A stretch of DNA of 64,000 bases from Maricaulis sp048270265 (lineage in GTDB: Bacteria > Pseudomonadota > Alphaproteobacteria > Caulobacterales > Maricaulaceae): assembly GCF_048270265.1 (NCBI RefSeq), contig NZ_JBLWTD010000003.1:62001-126000 (forward strand). Reading direction: 5' to 3'. The notes beneath the pieces are model-generated. The model did no database searches. It was not told the origin of the DNA and worked only from the letters and a program-made list of their open reading frames with translations. The translations under genes were made by a program, and so were the position numbers. This document shows positions 34,666-43,105 of this stretch, one piece after another; position 1 is the first letter of the stretch, and the number at the start of each line of letters is the position of its first letter.

Positions 34666-37600
34666 ATATGGTCAATCCAGTTTCGCGGGCGCATTCCCGG
34701 CGCCTGATCTTCGCGGCCCTGTTGATCACGGCGCTCGCCTACATGTTCTGGACCGGTTCGCGCTATCCCTCGCTGGACGAGAAGGCGATGATGGGCGGCG
34801 CGATCCAGCTTGAGGACCCGCTGGGCTTCGAGGCCGTGCTGCCGATCGAGCATGGCCTGTCGGTGGTGCAGCGGATCGCCTATTCGACGGTCAACTGGAT
34901 TGATACCAACAAGAAGGGGATGACGTTCGGCCTGCTGTTCGGCGCCGCCTTCCTGACCCTGCTGGGCTATATGCGGCGGCGCAATTTCCGGCTGCCCTTC
35001 TCCAATTCCCTTTACGGCATGTTTCTGGGAGCCCCGCTGGGCGTGTGCGTCAACTGCGCGGCCCCGATCGCCAAGGGACTCTATCAGGGGGGATCACGGG
35101 CGGAGACGACACTCTCGGCCATGATCGCCTCGCCGACCCTGAATATCGTTGTGATGACGATGTCCTTCTCCCTGCTGCCCTTCTATATCGCGGCCACGAA
35201 ACTCGTCCTGAGCCTGTTGGTGATCCTGGTTGCGGTCCCGGTCCTGTGCCGCTTCATCCCGCAGGAAAAACTGCTCTCCAGCGTGACCGGCACCGAACAG
35301 GCGCCGATGGCGCCGGCGCTTGAGGAAAACGACGACCTGCCGATCGAATCCTTCCCGCAGGCCGTGCTTCATTTCGTGCTCGATTACGGGCGAAATCTCT
35401 GGTTCATCCTGCGCACGACCCTGCCATTGATGCTGCTGGCCGGTTTTCTCGGCGCGGTCGCCGGCACACTGATGCCGCCGCAGGGACTGGCAATCGGTGA
35501 CTTCGGACCGCTGGGCGTCGGCATTGTGGCGGTGATCGGCACGTTCATGCCGGTCCCGATCGGCTTCGACGTCGTGCTCTCCGGTGCCCTGCTCAATGGC
35601 GGTGCCAGCCATGGCTACATCATGGCGCTGGTCTTCACGCTCGGCAGTTTCAGCATCTACTCATTCCTGATCGTCGGCACTTCGGTGGGCTGGCGCGCGG
35701 CCTTCATGCTCGGCGCTATCGTGATGGTACTGGGCTTTTTCGCCGGGCTGGGTGCGGAAAAATATCATGACTTCCAGACGCGCCGGGCGATCGAAATGCT
35801 CACCTCCGAGGCCGCGGCAGAGCCGGTGGCCGGCCCGGCAAACTCCGTGGCTGCGGATACGGCCGTGGCGGCCGGGCAGATCAGCCTCGAGCGCCTGCCC
35901 TATGCGGCCGCGTCCGCGCCGCGCGGAGATACCGCTTTCACCCGGATCGAGGCCTGGCAGATCGGTATTGATCATCCGGTCGAGTTTTCCTTTGCCGACA
36001 TGTGGCCACCCTTCTGGGAGGGCCGGGCCATCAGTTCGGGCGATATTGATCGCGACGGCGATCCCGATCTGGTTTTCGCCTCGACACGGGCCGGATTGCA
36101 CATCTACCTCAATGACGGCAGTGGCGAGTTTGCGTCCATGCAACAGGATTTCGGCGCTGTCGCGGACATGCCGGTGTTCAACGCCGTGCTGGTCGATATC
36201 GATGATGATGGCTGGCTCGACCTGTTTCTCGCGACCTATCAGCAGGGCCTCTACATCCTGCCCAACCAGAATGGGCGGTTCAATCCGGACGGCCTGCGGC
36301 CGGTGCGCAATCGCGAGAATGCCATTCTGGCCATGGCGCTGAGCTTTGGTGATGTCGACCGCGACGGCGATCTGGACCTGGCGCTGGGGAACTGGGCGGC
36401 CGGCTGGTACCGCCGTGTACCCGGCGAGGAATCGCGCAACCGGATTGTCTTCAACGATGACGGCGCGCTGTCAGGCGACAGCTTCGCCGACTTGCCAGGC
36501 ATTCCCGGCGAGACCCTGTCGATCCTGCTCAGCGATATCGACCATAACGGGACCCAGGACCTGCTGGTCGGCAATGATTTTGAAGTGCCGGACTATTTCT
36601 ATCTCGGCGACGGAGAGGGTGGGTTTTCCGCCATCACCCACCAGGATGGCCGCATTCCCATGACCACGACGACAACCATGTCGGTCTCGTCGCGTGACCT
36701 GACCAATGACGGCGAGGCCGAGATCTACCTCGCACAGATTGCCGGCCGGGCGTCGGGTATCTCCAGCCGTCTGCGGATGCAGCCGATCGAGCAGTATTGC
36801 GACGGTATCCTGCGCGCGGCGGACCAGGCGGTCTGCCAGCAGAACATGGATATCAAGACCTGGTACCGCCCCGGCAACGCGCTCGACCCTTCCTTCGCCA
36901 ATCATTGCGCCCCGCTGGCCGAGCCCTATCGTTCGGAATGCCGTGGCATGCTGATCAAGGATATCGCGATCCAGAACCGCAATCCGGAAATGTGCGCCCT
37001 TGTCCCGGTCGGCCAGATTCGCGCGCGCCAGTATTGCGACATTCATTTCCTGCCTTCGCGCACCATGACTGAGGCCGAGCAGGATGCCGCCATTCCACAG
37101 GTTCTGGCCCGCAACATCCTGCTGTCGCCGGTCGGTGATGGCAGCTATGCCGAGCGCGGCCGCGACCTTGGCCTTGAGGTGGGCGGCTGGAGCTGGGATG
37201 TGTCGATCGCTGATTTCGACAATGACGGCTGGCAGGATGTCTACATCGTCAACGGTACCTGGGTCCCCAATGAGGTGACGCCCTCCAATATCTTCCTGCG
37301 CAATAATGGCGGTGAGGGGTTCGAGGAAGTGACCGAGGCCTGGGGGTTGGGTGACTATCTGATCACCGCAGCCGCAACGGTGGTCGATCTCGATCATGAC
37401 GGCGATCTCGATATCGTGGCGGTTCCGGTCAACGGACCGGCCATCGCCTTCCTGAACAATGCGACCGATCATCATGCGATCGATTTCGAGTTCGACGACC
37501 GGATCGGCAATCGCGATGGCATCGGTGCTCGCGTCGAGATTCGCTACGGCGAAAACGGCGAGCAGATGCAGATGCGTGAAGTGCAGTCCGGCGGCGGGTA

Positions 37601-37790
37601 TATGTCGTTTGATGCGCCGACCGCCCATTTCGGACTGGGCGGGGCCACGCAGGTCGCGTCGGTCACTATTGCCTGGGCCGATGGTGGCCTGACACGGATA
37701 GAGACGCCCCTTGAATCGGGCGCGACCTATCGGATTACACGCACACAAAATGACCAGGGACAGGTCCTGTTGGAGGAAAGCCGGCCATGA
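34662..37790 (+). CDS. Permease (DUF318/ArsP-like) fused to FG-GAP/VCBS propeller and ASPIC/UnbV domain
   Basis: A 1,042-residue multidomain membrane protein. Residues 1-385 form a polytopic permease with the family's central loop GVCVNCAAPIAKGLYQGG (about 127-144) and SPTLN. A linker leads to an extracytoplasmic propeller with at least six DxDxDG-type calcium loops (for example DIDRDGDPD, DIDDDGWLD, DVDRDGDLD, DFDNDGWQD, DLDHDGDLD). The C terminus is an ASPIC/UnbV domain (DGIGARVEIRYG to TYRITR). A six-Cys insert (about residues 713-792) interrupts the propeller. The start overlaps gspK (ATGA) with AGGAGGGGAG upstream. It may be an accessory platform or substrate-handling factor; transport of metalloid or thiol compounds is an alternative. 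Confidence 0.88.
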   Translation: MNMVNPVSRAHSRRLIFAALLITALAYMFWTGSRYPSLDEKAMMGGAIQLEDPLGFEAVLPIEHGLSVVQRIAYSTVNWIDTNKKGMTFGLLFGAAFLTLLGYMRRRNFRLPFSNSLYGMFLGAPLGVCVNCAAPIAKGLYQGGSRAETTLSAMIASPTLNIVVMTMSFSLLPFYIAATKLVLSLLVILVAVPVLCRFIPQEKLLSSVTGTEQAPMAPALEENDDLPIESFPQAVLHFVLDYGRNLWFILRTTLPLMLLAGFLGAVAGTLMPPQGLAIGDFGPLGVGIVAVIGTFMPVPIGFDVVLSGALLNGGASHGYIMALVFTLGSFSIYSFLIVGTSVGWRAAFMLGAIVMVLGFFAGLGAEKYHDFQTRRAIEMLTSEAAAEPVAGPANSVAADTAVAAGQISLERLPYAAASAPRGDTAFTRIEAWQIGIDHPVEFSFADMWPPFWEGRAISSGDIDRDGDPDLVFASTRAGLHIYLNDGSGEFASMQQDFGAVADMPVFNAVLVDIDDDGWLDLFLATYQQGLYILPNQNGRFNPDGLRPVRNRENAILAMALSFGDVDRDGDLDLALGNWAAGWYRRVPGEESRNRIVFNDDGALSGDSFADLPGIPGETLSILLSDIDHNGTQDLLVGNDFEVPDYFYLGDGEGGFSAITHQDGRIPMTTTTTMSVSSRDLTNDGEAEIYLAQIAGRASGISSRLRMQPIEQYCDGILRAADQAVCQQNMDIKTWYRPGNALDPSFANHCAPLAEPYRSECRGMLIKDIAIQNRNPEMCALVPVGQIRARQYCDIHFLPSRTMTEAEQDAAIPQVLARNILLSPVGDGSYAERGRDLGLEVGGWSWDVSIADFDNDGWQDVYIVNGTWVPNEVTPSNIFLRNNGGEGFEEVTEAWGLGDYLITAAATVVDLDHDGDLDIVAVPVNGPAIAFLNNATDHHAIDFEFDDRIGNRDGIGARVEIRYGENGEQMQMREVQSGGGYMSFDAPTAHFGLGGATQVASVTIAWADGGLTRIETPLESGATYRITRTQNDQGQVLLEESRP

Positions 37791-39010
37791 ATATGCGTTT
37801 GATAATTGCTGTCGTGGCGGGGCTGGTCCTGCTGGCGGCGGTGTCGTGGTTTGCCTTGGGGCGCCTTGGTCCAGCCGGTTTGTCGCCGGAGGAGATCGAG
37901 GCCGGTATGGCGCAGGCCGAGTCTGCCTATGCCGATACCGACTACCCGCGGGTGGTCGAATTGCTGACCGGTCTGGCTGAAAATGACGTGCCCCTGGCGC
38001 AATACCGTCTCGGTCTGATGTACCGTATTGGCCAGGGCGTCACCGCCGATGAAGACCAGGCCGTGTCGTGGCTGTCCCGGGCCGAGGCGCTCGGCCACCC
38101 GGCTGCCCGTGAGATGCTCGCCGAAATCTATTCCGAGCGTGCGGAGGCTGCTCCGGCGGCGGCTGAAGGCGTGCAATGGTATGAGCGTGCGGCTGCGCTC
38201 GGGCAGGCGAATGCCCAGGCTGTGCTGGGATCCTATTACCTGACCGGGACTGAAGTGACGCAGGATGTCTCGCGCGGCATCGAGCTGCTGACGCTGGCGG
38301 CCGAGGCGGGCGATATCCGCGCCCAGTCGAATCTTGGCTATGTCTACGCCTCGGGCACCGGCGTGCCGGCCGATGATGCCCAGGCTTTTCGCTGGTATCT
38401 CGCGGCCGCTGATGGCGGCCTCGTGCGGGCGCAGGCCGCAGTCGGTCTGTTCTATGAAATGGGCCGGGGAACGGAGGTCAATTTTCCGGAGGCCATCCGC
38501 TGGTATGTGAATGCCAATGACGCCGGCGCCCCGGGCGTCAGCGCCCGTCTGGGTGCACTTGCGGCCAGCGGCGTGATCGAGTCCCAGAGCTCGGCCGAGG
38601 TGGCGGGCTGGGTCGCTGACGCTGCGCGAGCGGGCGATGCGGCGGCTCTTCCCTGGCTGGAGGCTGCGGCCGAGGCCGGTGAGGCCGGAGCCCTCAACGA
38701 GCTCGCCGGTCTCTACAATGACGGCGAAGCGGTGCCACAAAATGCGGTGCAGGCGCTCGAATACTATGCGCGCGCCGCCGAGGCCGGCTCTGCGGAGGCG
38801 CAACTGGTGATGGCCCGTCACTATGCCACCGGCAACGGCGTGCCCCAGGACTATGTCCAGGCCCATGTCTGGGCGAATCTCGCAGCGGCGGCCGGCGTCG
38901 AAGGCGCCGCCGAAGAGCGGACGGTCTTTGCCCAGTTCCTCGAACCGGACGACCTGGCCCGGGCGCAGGCGCGCGCGAGCGAGTGGAGGGCGGCCCATCG
39001 TGAGGACTAG
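37787..39010 (+). CDS. Membrane-anchored Sel1-repeat (TPR-like) protein
   Basis: A 407-residue protein with an N-terminal membrane helix (about residues 4-26) and an extracytoplasmic solenoid of about nine Sel1-like repeats of about 36 residues. Examples are YRLGLMYRIGQGVTADEDQA and MARHYATGNGVPQDYVQA. Such solenoids bind partner proteins. Overlap with the permease fusion (ATGA) and with the next Sel1 gene (11 bases) ties it to the secretion operon. A role as a periplasmic scaffold or a chaperone for substrate or pseudopilus is inferred, not shown. Confidence 0.88.
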   Translation: MNMRLIIAVVAGLVLLAAVSWFALGRLGPAGLSPEEIEAGMAQAESAYADTDYPRVVELLTGLAENDVPLAQYRLGLMYRIGQGVTADEDQAVSWLSRAEALGHPAAREMLAEIYSERAEAAPAAAEGVQWYERAAALGQANAQAVLGSYYLTGTEVTQDVSRGIELLTLAAEAGDIRAQSNLGYVYASGTGVPADDAQAFRWYLAAADGGLVRAQAAVGLFYEMGRGTEVNFPEAIRWYVNANDAGAPGVSARLGALAASGVIESQSSAEVAGWVADAARAGDAAALPWLEAAAEAGEAGALNELAGLYNDGEAVPQNAVQALEYYARAAEAGSAEAQLVMARHYATGNGVPQDYVQAHVWANLAAAAGVEGAAEERTVFAQFLEPDDLARAQARASEWRAAHRED

Positions 39011-40271
39011 GTCTGGTCTGCCGATTCTCGCACTGCTCTGCCTGTTGATGGCCGGGGCAGCAGCGGCGCAGTCGCCTGCGGCTCCCGGCGACGATCTGGC
39101 GCCGGCCCGGGCCGCGCTCGAGGACCGGCGTTACGCTGAAGCCCTGGAGCGTCTGGAAGATCTCGCCGGGGGCGACTCTGCCGAGGCCGAGTTCCTGCTC
39201 GGTGAACTGTATGCGCACGGCGTCGGAGTGCTCCAGGATTTTCCGACAGCCCTGGCGCATTACCGCCGTGCGGCCGATCTCGGCAGCATGGCCGGGGTCA
39301 ATGCGCTCGGCCGGGCGCTTGTCGAGGGACGTGTGATTGCGCGTGACCCGGTGCTGGCAATCGAATACCTGACCCGGGCCGCGATGTCCGGCGATGCGCA
39401 GTTCCAGTATGATCTGGCGCTGGCGCTCGATATCGGGCTGGGCGACGAGGCGCGGCCCGAAGAGGCCGCAACATGGTATCGGCGGGCGGCCGAGCAGGGA
39501 AATGTCGAGGCGGTCACCAGCCTGGGTGTTCTCTATCTTGAGGGTCGCGGTGTTGAACGGGCCCCTGAACAGGCGATCGCGCTGTTCTCCGCTGCCAGTG
39601 AGCGCGGCGATGCCCGGGCGCAGAACAATCTCGGGCTGATCTATGTTCGCGGCGAGGATGTTGAGCGCGATTATGACCGCGCCTTCGAACTCTTCTCGTC
39701 CGCTGCGGGCCAGGGCCAGCGAGAGGCGCTGAACAACCTTTCCGTCATGTATGCCAATGGTTACGGCGTCGCTGTCGATGAGGCTGAATCGCTTCGCCTG
39801 CTCGAGCTGGGCCGCCGTGCCGGAGGACAATCCCTCGAGGCCTTGCTGGAGACTGTCGGTTTCCCGTTCGATTCACGCCTCGCCGTGCCTGACTGGGACG
39901 CGCCGCTGGGCGCCCAGGATGAGCAGGCGGCGCGCTATGGCGAGCCGGTTGCGCTCTATCTCACGGCGCTGCGCTATCTGAACGGTGCCGGTGTGCCAAT
40001 AGATACAGCCCGCGGCGTCGAACGGCTTGAACGGGCCGCGGCGGCGGGCATGGGGTCGGCGCAATTTATGCTGGGTTTGATGTATGCGAACGGGCGGGTG
40101 GTGCCGCAAGACTATCTGATGGCCTATGCCTGGGTCAGCCATGCGGCGCTGCGCGGGGTCCCCGAGGCCGATGTTGTCCGTGATGCGCTGGCGGCGCAAA
40201 TGAGTGTCGCGCAGTTGCGGCGCGCACAACAGGCCGTATCGGACATCCTGCACGACCAGGAGGGCGATTGA
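39000..40271 (+). CDS. Exported Sel1-repeat protein
   Basis: A 423-residue protein with a signal peptide ending AAAAQ (about residue 23). Sel1-like repeats follow in two blocks, for example LGELYAHGVGVLQDFPTAL, LGVLYLEGRGVERAPEQAI and LGLMYANGRVVPQDYLMAY. A linker of about 50 residues around FPFDSRLAVPDWD separates the blocks. GTG 39000 has GGAGGG nine bases upstream; the longer upstream frame overlaps the previous gene and lacks repeats. The soluble periplasmic partner of the membrane-anchored Sel1 protein upstream is the likely role. Confidence 0.85.
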   Translation: MRTRSGLPILALLCLLMAGAAAAQSPAAPGDDLAPARAALEDRRYAEALERLEDLAGGDSAEAEFLLGELYAHGVGVLQDFPTALAHYRRAADLGSMAGVNALGRALVEGRVIARDPVLAIEYLTRAAMSGDAQFQYDLALALDIGLGDEARPEEAATWYRRAAEQGNVEAVTSLGVLYLEGRGVERAPEQAIALFSAASERGDARAQNNLGLIYVRGEDVERDYDRAFELFSSAAGQGQREALNNLSVMYANGYGVAVDEAESLRLLELGRRAGGQSLEALLETVGFPFDSRLAVPDWDAPLGAQDEQAARYGEPVALYLTALRYLNGAGVPIDTARGVERLERAAAAGMGSAQFMLGLMYANGRVVPQDYLMAYAWVSHAALRGVPEADVVRDALAAQMSVAQLRRAQQAVSDILHDQEGD

Positions 40272-40347
40272 GGCCCATACGATCCGCGCGGCCCTTGCCC
40301 GGGAAAGAAAATCGCGCCCGAGGGGTGTCGCAGTGCACCGGTTCGTG

Positions 40348-40353
40348 TATAAG
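40348..40353 (+). promoter_or_regulatory. possible -10 element before the exported-protein pair
   Basis: TATAAG at 40348-40353 lies 53 bases before ATG 40406 in a 134-base gap, but no good -35 sits at the right distance. An internal promoter for the two genes downstream is plausible, not proven. Confidence 0.25.
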
Positions 40354-40405
40354 TTCAGCAGCATGGGAGATGCGCTCACGCAGCGCTCAACAGGGGAATA
40401 GCTGA

Positions 40406-40867
40406 ATGTTTACCAGAAGCCTCTTGGCTGCAGTCGCGCTTGCGACGGGTATGGTCATGGTTCCGGCCATGGCTCAGCGACCGGCAACACTGACGCAGGG
40501 TGAGCTTCCACGCGACGTGACTCCGCAGTTTATCGGTTCGCGCCTGAGCTTCAACGCCGACTCTTCATTGAGCAATTTCACCCTGCGGGTCTCGGGCCCG
40601 CAAGGCTATACGGGTGAAGTTACCTCGGCGCGCGTGGCCCCGACCTTCCGCCTGGCCGATTTCGGCTCGGTGCCTGACGGGCTTTACACTTATGAGCTGG
40701 CCGCAGCGACGACGCAGCAGCTTGTCCGGGCAACTCCGGAGATTGACGGCGCCAATGGCCGTTCGGGCGGGGCCCGGCCTGGATTGGTGGGAACCACGAC
40801 GACCGGCACGTTTCGGGTGCTGAACGGGCAGATTTTGCAGCAGGATTCGGCGGCTACTGAGCGCTGA
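40406..40867 (+). CDS. Exported protein of unknown function
   Basis: A 153-residue protein with a clear signal peptide (about residues 1-23, ending PAMAQ). The mature part has a beta-sandwich-like pattern: LSNFTLRVSGPQGYTGEV, then FGSVPDGLYTYELAA. It ends in a Gly-rich, low-complexity tail. I do not recognise the family. It sits between the Sel1 genes and the tail-fibre-like gene, 19 bases before the latter, and is probably cotranscribed with it. It could be a minor partner or substrate of the secretion system. Confidence 0.75.
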   Translation: MFTRSLLAAVALATGMVMVPAMAQRPATLTQGELPRDVTPQFIGSRLSFNADSSLSNFTLRVSGPQGYTGEVTSARVAPTFRLADFGSVPDGLYTYELAAATTQQLVRATPEIDGANGRSGGARPGLVGTTTTGTFRVLNGQILQQDSAATER

Positions 40868-40886
40868 TCTCACACATCAACTGGGG

Positions 40887-42077
40887 ATGACGATGTTGAA
40901 ATTCTTGAACACGACGAGTACCGCCGCGATTGCGGCCGCCGCCCTGATGGGCATGGCTGGCCAGGCGTCAGCTGATATCCAGCATCTGGACGATGTCATC
41001 ATCACCTTTAGCCTCTGTGTCGGCACGGACTGTAACAATGGCGAGAATTTCGGCTTTGACACGCTCCGGCTGAAAGAGAACAACCTTCGTCTCCATTTCG
41101 ATGACACGAGTGTCTCGTCATCATTCCCGAACAATGACTGGCGCCTGGTAGCCAATGATTCGGCCAATGGCGGCGCAAATTATTTTGCCATTGAAGATTC
41201 GACCGCAGGCCGCATCCCCTTCCGCGTTGTCGCCGGTGCTCCGGCCAGCTCGCTCTACGTAGCGAGTTCCGGCAATGTCGGGATCGGGACATCCACCCCC
41301 GTCGTCAACCTTCATACCGTCTCCGGCAATACGCCGACCCTGCGGCTGGAGCAGAACGGCACCTCCGGATTCACGGCGCAGACCTGGGACCTTGGCGGCA
41401 ACGAAGCAAACTTCTTTCTTCGTGATTTGACTCACGGCAGCCGTATGCCGATCCGCGTGGAGCCCAACACGCCGTCGAACACCATGTATCTGGAATCCAC
41501 CGGCCATGTCGGTATGGGGACGACCGATCCCAACCAGGCTGTCTTGGATGTGCGCTCCACCGAAGGTTCGCTGGCCAGCTTCAGCGGTAACGGCACGAAA
41601 TTCCTCCACCTCACCAGTAATGACGGTGGCGGCGTGCAAATTCGTCTCGAAGCCGACAGTCCGAACCGGCGGATCGTTGCCATGAATGCCGCGGGTGACT
41701 CCAGGCTCACCCAGATGATTTTCAACGATACCGATATTCGCTTCACCGGCCCCAATGACGTGTGGGCGACGATTGATGCGACCGGTCTGACGACCGTCGG
41801 GCCGACCTGTAATCCTGGCCCTTGTGACCGCACGTATGATCCGGAGTATTTCCAGGTTGCCTCGATCGAGGACCACGCCGCATCGATGTGGGAAAACCGG
41901 TATCTGGACGCCGTCGGGCCGACCAGCCCGGATCAGCCTTTCAACGTGACCGAGAAGGTCGGCGGAATCCTGCACGAGCTTGAAGTCGCTCACATCTATA
42001 TCGAGCAACTCAACACCCGTCTGGTTGCGCTCGAGCAGCAGGTCGCCGATTCCGGCTCGCCACGCGCGGCCGACTGA
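40887..42077 (+). CDS. Secreted tail-fibre-like protein with coiled-coil C terminus
   Basis: A 396-residue protein with a signal peptide ending GQASA. The mature chain has repeated trimeric-fibre-like motifs (SSGNVGIGTSTP, STGHVGMGTTDP, each followed by a LRLEQNG- or LDVRSTEG-type strand). These are known from phage tail fibres and from bacterial surface proteins with S74-type chaperone domains. The typical S74 peptidase dyad is not visible. The final about 60 residues (EVAHIYIEQLNTRLVALEQQ) form a likely coiled coil. The last gene before a strong terminator, it is a good candidate substrate of the adjacent type II system. ATG 40893 is an alternative start. Confidence 0.82.
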   Translation: MTMLKFLNTTSTAAIAAAALMGMAGQASADIQHLDDVIITFSLCVGTDCNNGENFGFDTLRLKENNLRLHFDDTSVSSSFPNNDWRLVANDSANGGANYFAIEDSTAGRIPFRVVAGAPASSLYVASSGNVGIGTSTPVVNLHTVSGNTPTLRLEQNGTSGFTAQTWDLGGNEANFFLRDLTHGSRMPIRVEPNTPSNTMYLESTGHVGMGTTDPNQAVLDVRSTEGSLASFSGNGTKFLHLTSNDGGGVQIRLEADSPNRRIVAMNAAGDSRLTQMIFNDTDIRFTGPNDVWATIDATGLTTVGPTCNPGPCDRTYDPEYFQVASIEDHAASMWENRYLDAVGPTSPDQPFNVTEKVGGILHELEVAHIYIEQLNTRLVALEQQVADSGSPRAAD

Positions 42078-42106
42078 CCTCATCGTCCTTGAGTGTCGAA
42101 GTACAA

Positions 42107-42144
42107 CACCCCGCCCGGCGTCTGCCGGTGCGGGGTGATTTCGT
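42107..42144 (+). terminator. intrinsic terminator ending the secretion locus
   Basis: Bases 42107-42119 pair with 42124-42137 (13 pairs, one bulged T) around a short GTCT loop, followed by ATTTCGTT. It lies 30 bases after the tail-fibre-like gene. Confidence 0.75.
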
Positions 42145-42264
42145 TATGCGGCCGGTCCGGCCATCGCCTTGCGGCAGGTGATTGCTGCGGCTGGCGGTTT
42201 CCCGTGACCGGTTTCGGCCTGCTATGGTGACGCCAGATCCAAGCAACCCTGCCGGAGTGAATAG

Positions 42265-43095
42265 ATGTCCGAGCCGTTTTTAATCGTCCAGGACGGGCCA
42301 ATCGCCCGCCTCACCTTCACGCGTCCGGAGCGGGCCAATGCGCTGGGGGCGGCTTTCTGGCAAACCTTTCCGGCGGCGATTGATGCCCTCGATCGTGCCG
42401 GCCAGACCCGCGTTCTGCTGATCGAGGCGGAGGGGCGGCATTTCTGTTCCGGCATGGATACCGATGCCTTCACGGCGCTTGGCGGCAGCGATAGTCCGCA
42501 TGACCGTTTTCGCTTTCGCGCCAACCTTCTGGTCCTGCAAGAGGCCCTGACCCGCCTGGAGCAGACAGATTTCGCTGTCGTGGTAGCCATCCAGGGGGCC
42601 TGCCTGGGCGGCGGTCTGGATCTGGCCCTGGCCTGCGATATCCGGGTCTGTTCCCGGAATGCCAGTTTCGGCATCGAGGAGAGCAATATCGGCATCGTGG
42701 CCGATCTCGGCAGCCTGCAACGCGGCGTTCATGCCCTGCCCTATGGCGTGATGTGCGATATGGCGCTGACGGGGCGGCGCATGCCGGCCGAGGAGGCGGC
42801 GCGATATGGACTGGTTGCCTCCGTGGAGGCCAGTGATGAGGCGTGCCGGGCCCGGGCGCTCGAGATTGCCAAAACCATTGCGGCCAAATCTCCGCTGATG
42901 ACGGCGGGGATCAAGCGCAGCCTCCAGAATGCGCGCGATGCGGCGATTGCCGACGGCCTGAAATTCATCGCCAACTGGAATGCCGGCATGTTCTCCCCTG
43001 CCGAGGTCGGCGAGGCGCTGGTTGCCCGGGCCGAGAAACGGACGGCCGAATTCGCTCCGCTGGTCCCGCCGGCAGCGTCCGGATCGACGGACTGA
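42265..43095 (+). CDS. Enoyl-CoA hydratase/isomerase family protein
   Basis: A 276-residue crotonase-fold enzyme. The CoA-binding region HFCSGMDTDAF and the oxyanion-hole pattern GACLGGGLDLALACDIRVC are clear, followed by the expected SFGIEESNIGIV. The glutamate in EESNIG corresponds to one of the catalytic acids of hydratases. It probably serves fatty-acid or substrate beta-oxidation. It stands alone with its own ribosome site and converges on the sulfatase operon, leaving only 10 bases between stops. Confidence 0.9.
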   Translation: MSEPFLIVQDGPIARLTFTRPERANALGAAFWQTFPAAIDALDRAGQTRVLLIEAEGRHFCSGMDTDAFTALGGSDSPHDRFRFRANLLVLQEALTRLEQTDFAVVVAIQGACLGGGLDLALACDIRVCSRNASFGIEESNIGIVADLGSLQRGVHALPYGVMCDMALTGRRMPAEEAARYGLVASVEASDEACRARALEIAKTIAAKSPLMTAGIKRSLQNARDAAIADGLKFIANWNAGMFSPAEVGEALVARAEKRTAEFAPLVPPAASGSTD

Positions 43096-43105
43096 GCTGC
43101 GGCGA

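Noticed and set aside
40135..40338. Small minus-strand frame across the gap after the second Sel1 gene
   Set aside because: Mostly antisense to the Sel1 gene, without a ribosome site or recognisable features.
40887..42077. Tail-fibre-like gene as a prophage remnant
   Set aside because: No other phage gene, integrase or attachment site is nearby; the protein has a Sec signal peptide and sits in a secretion locus.
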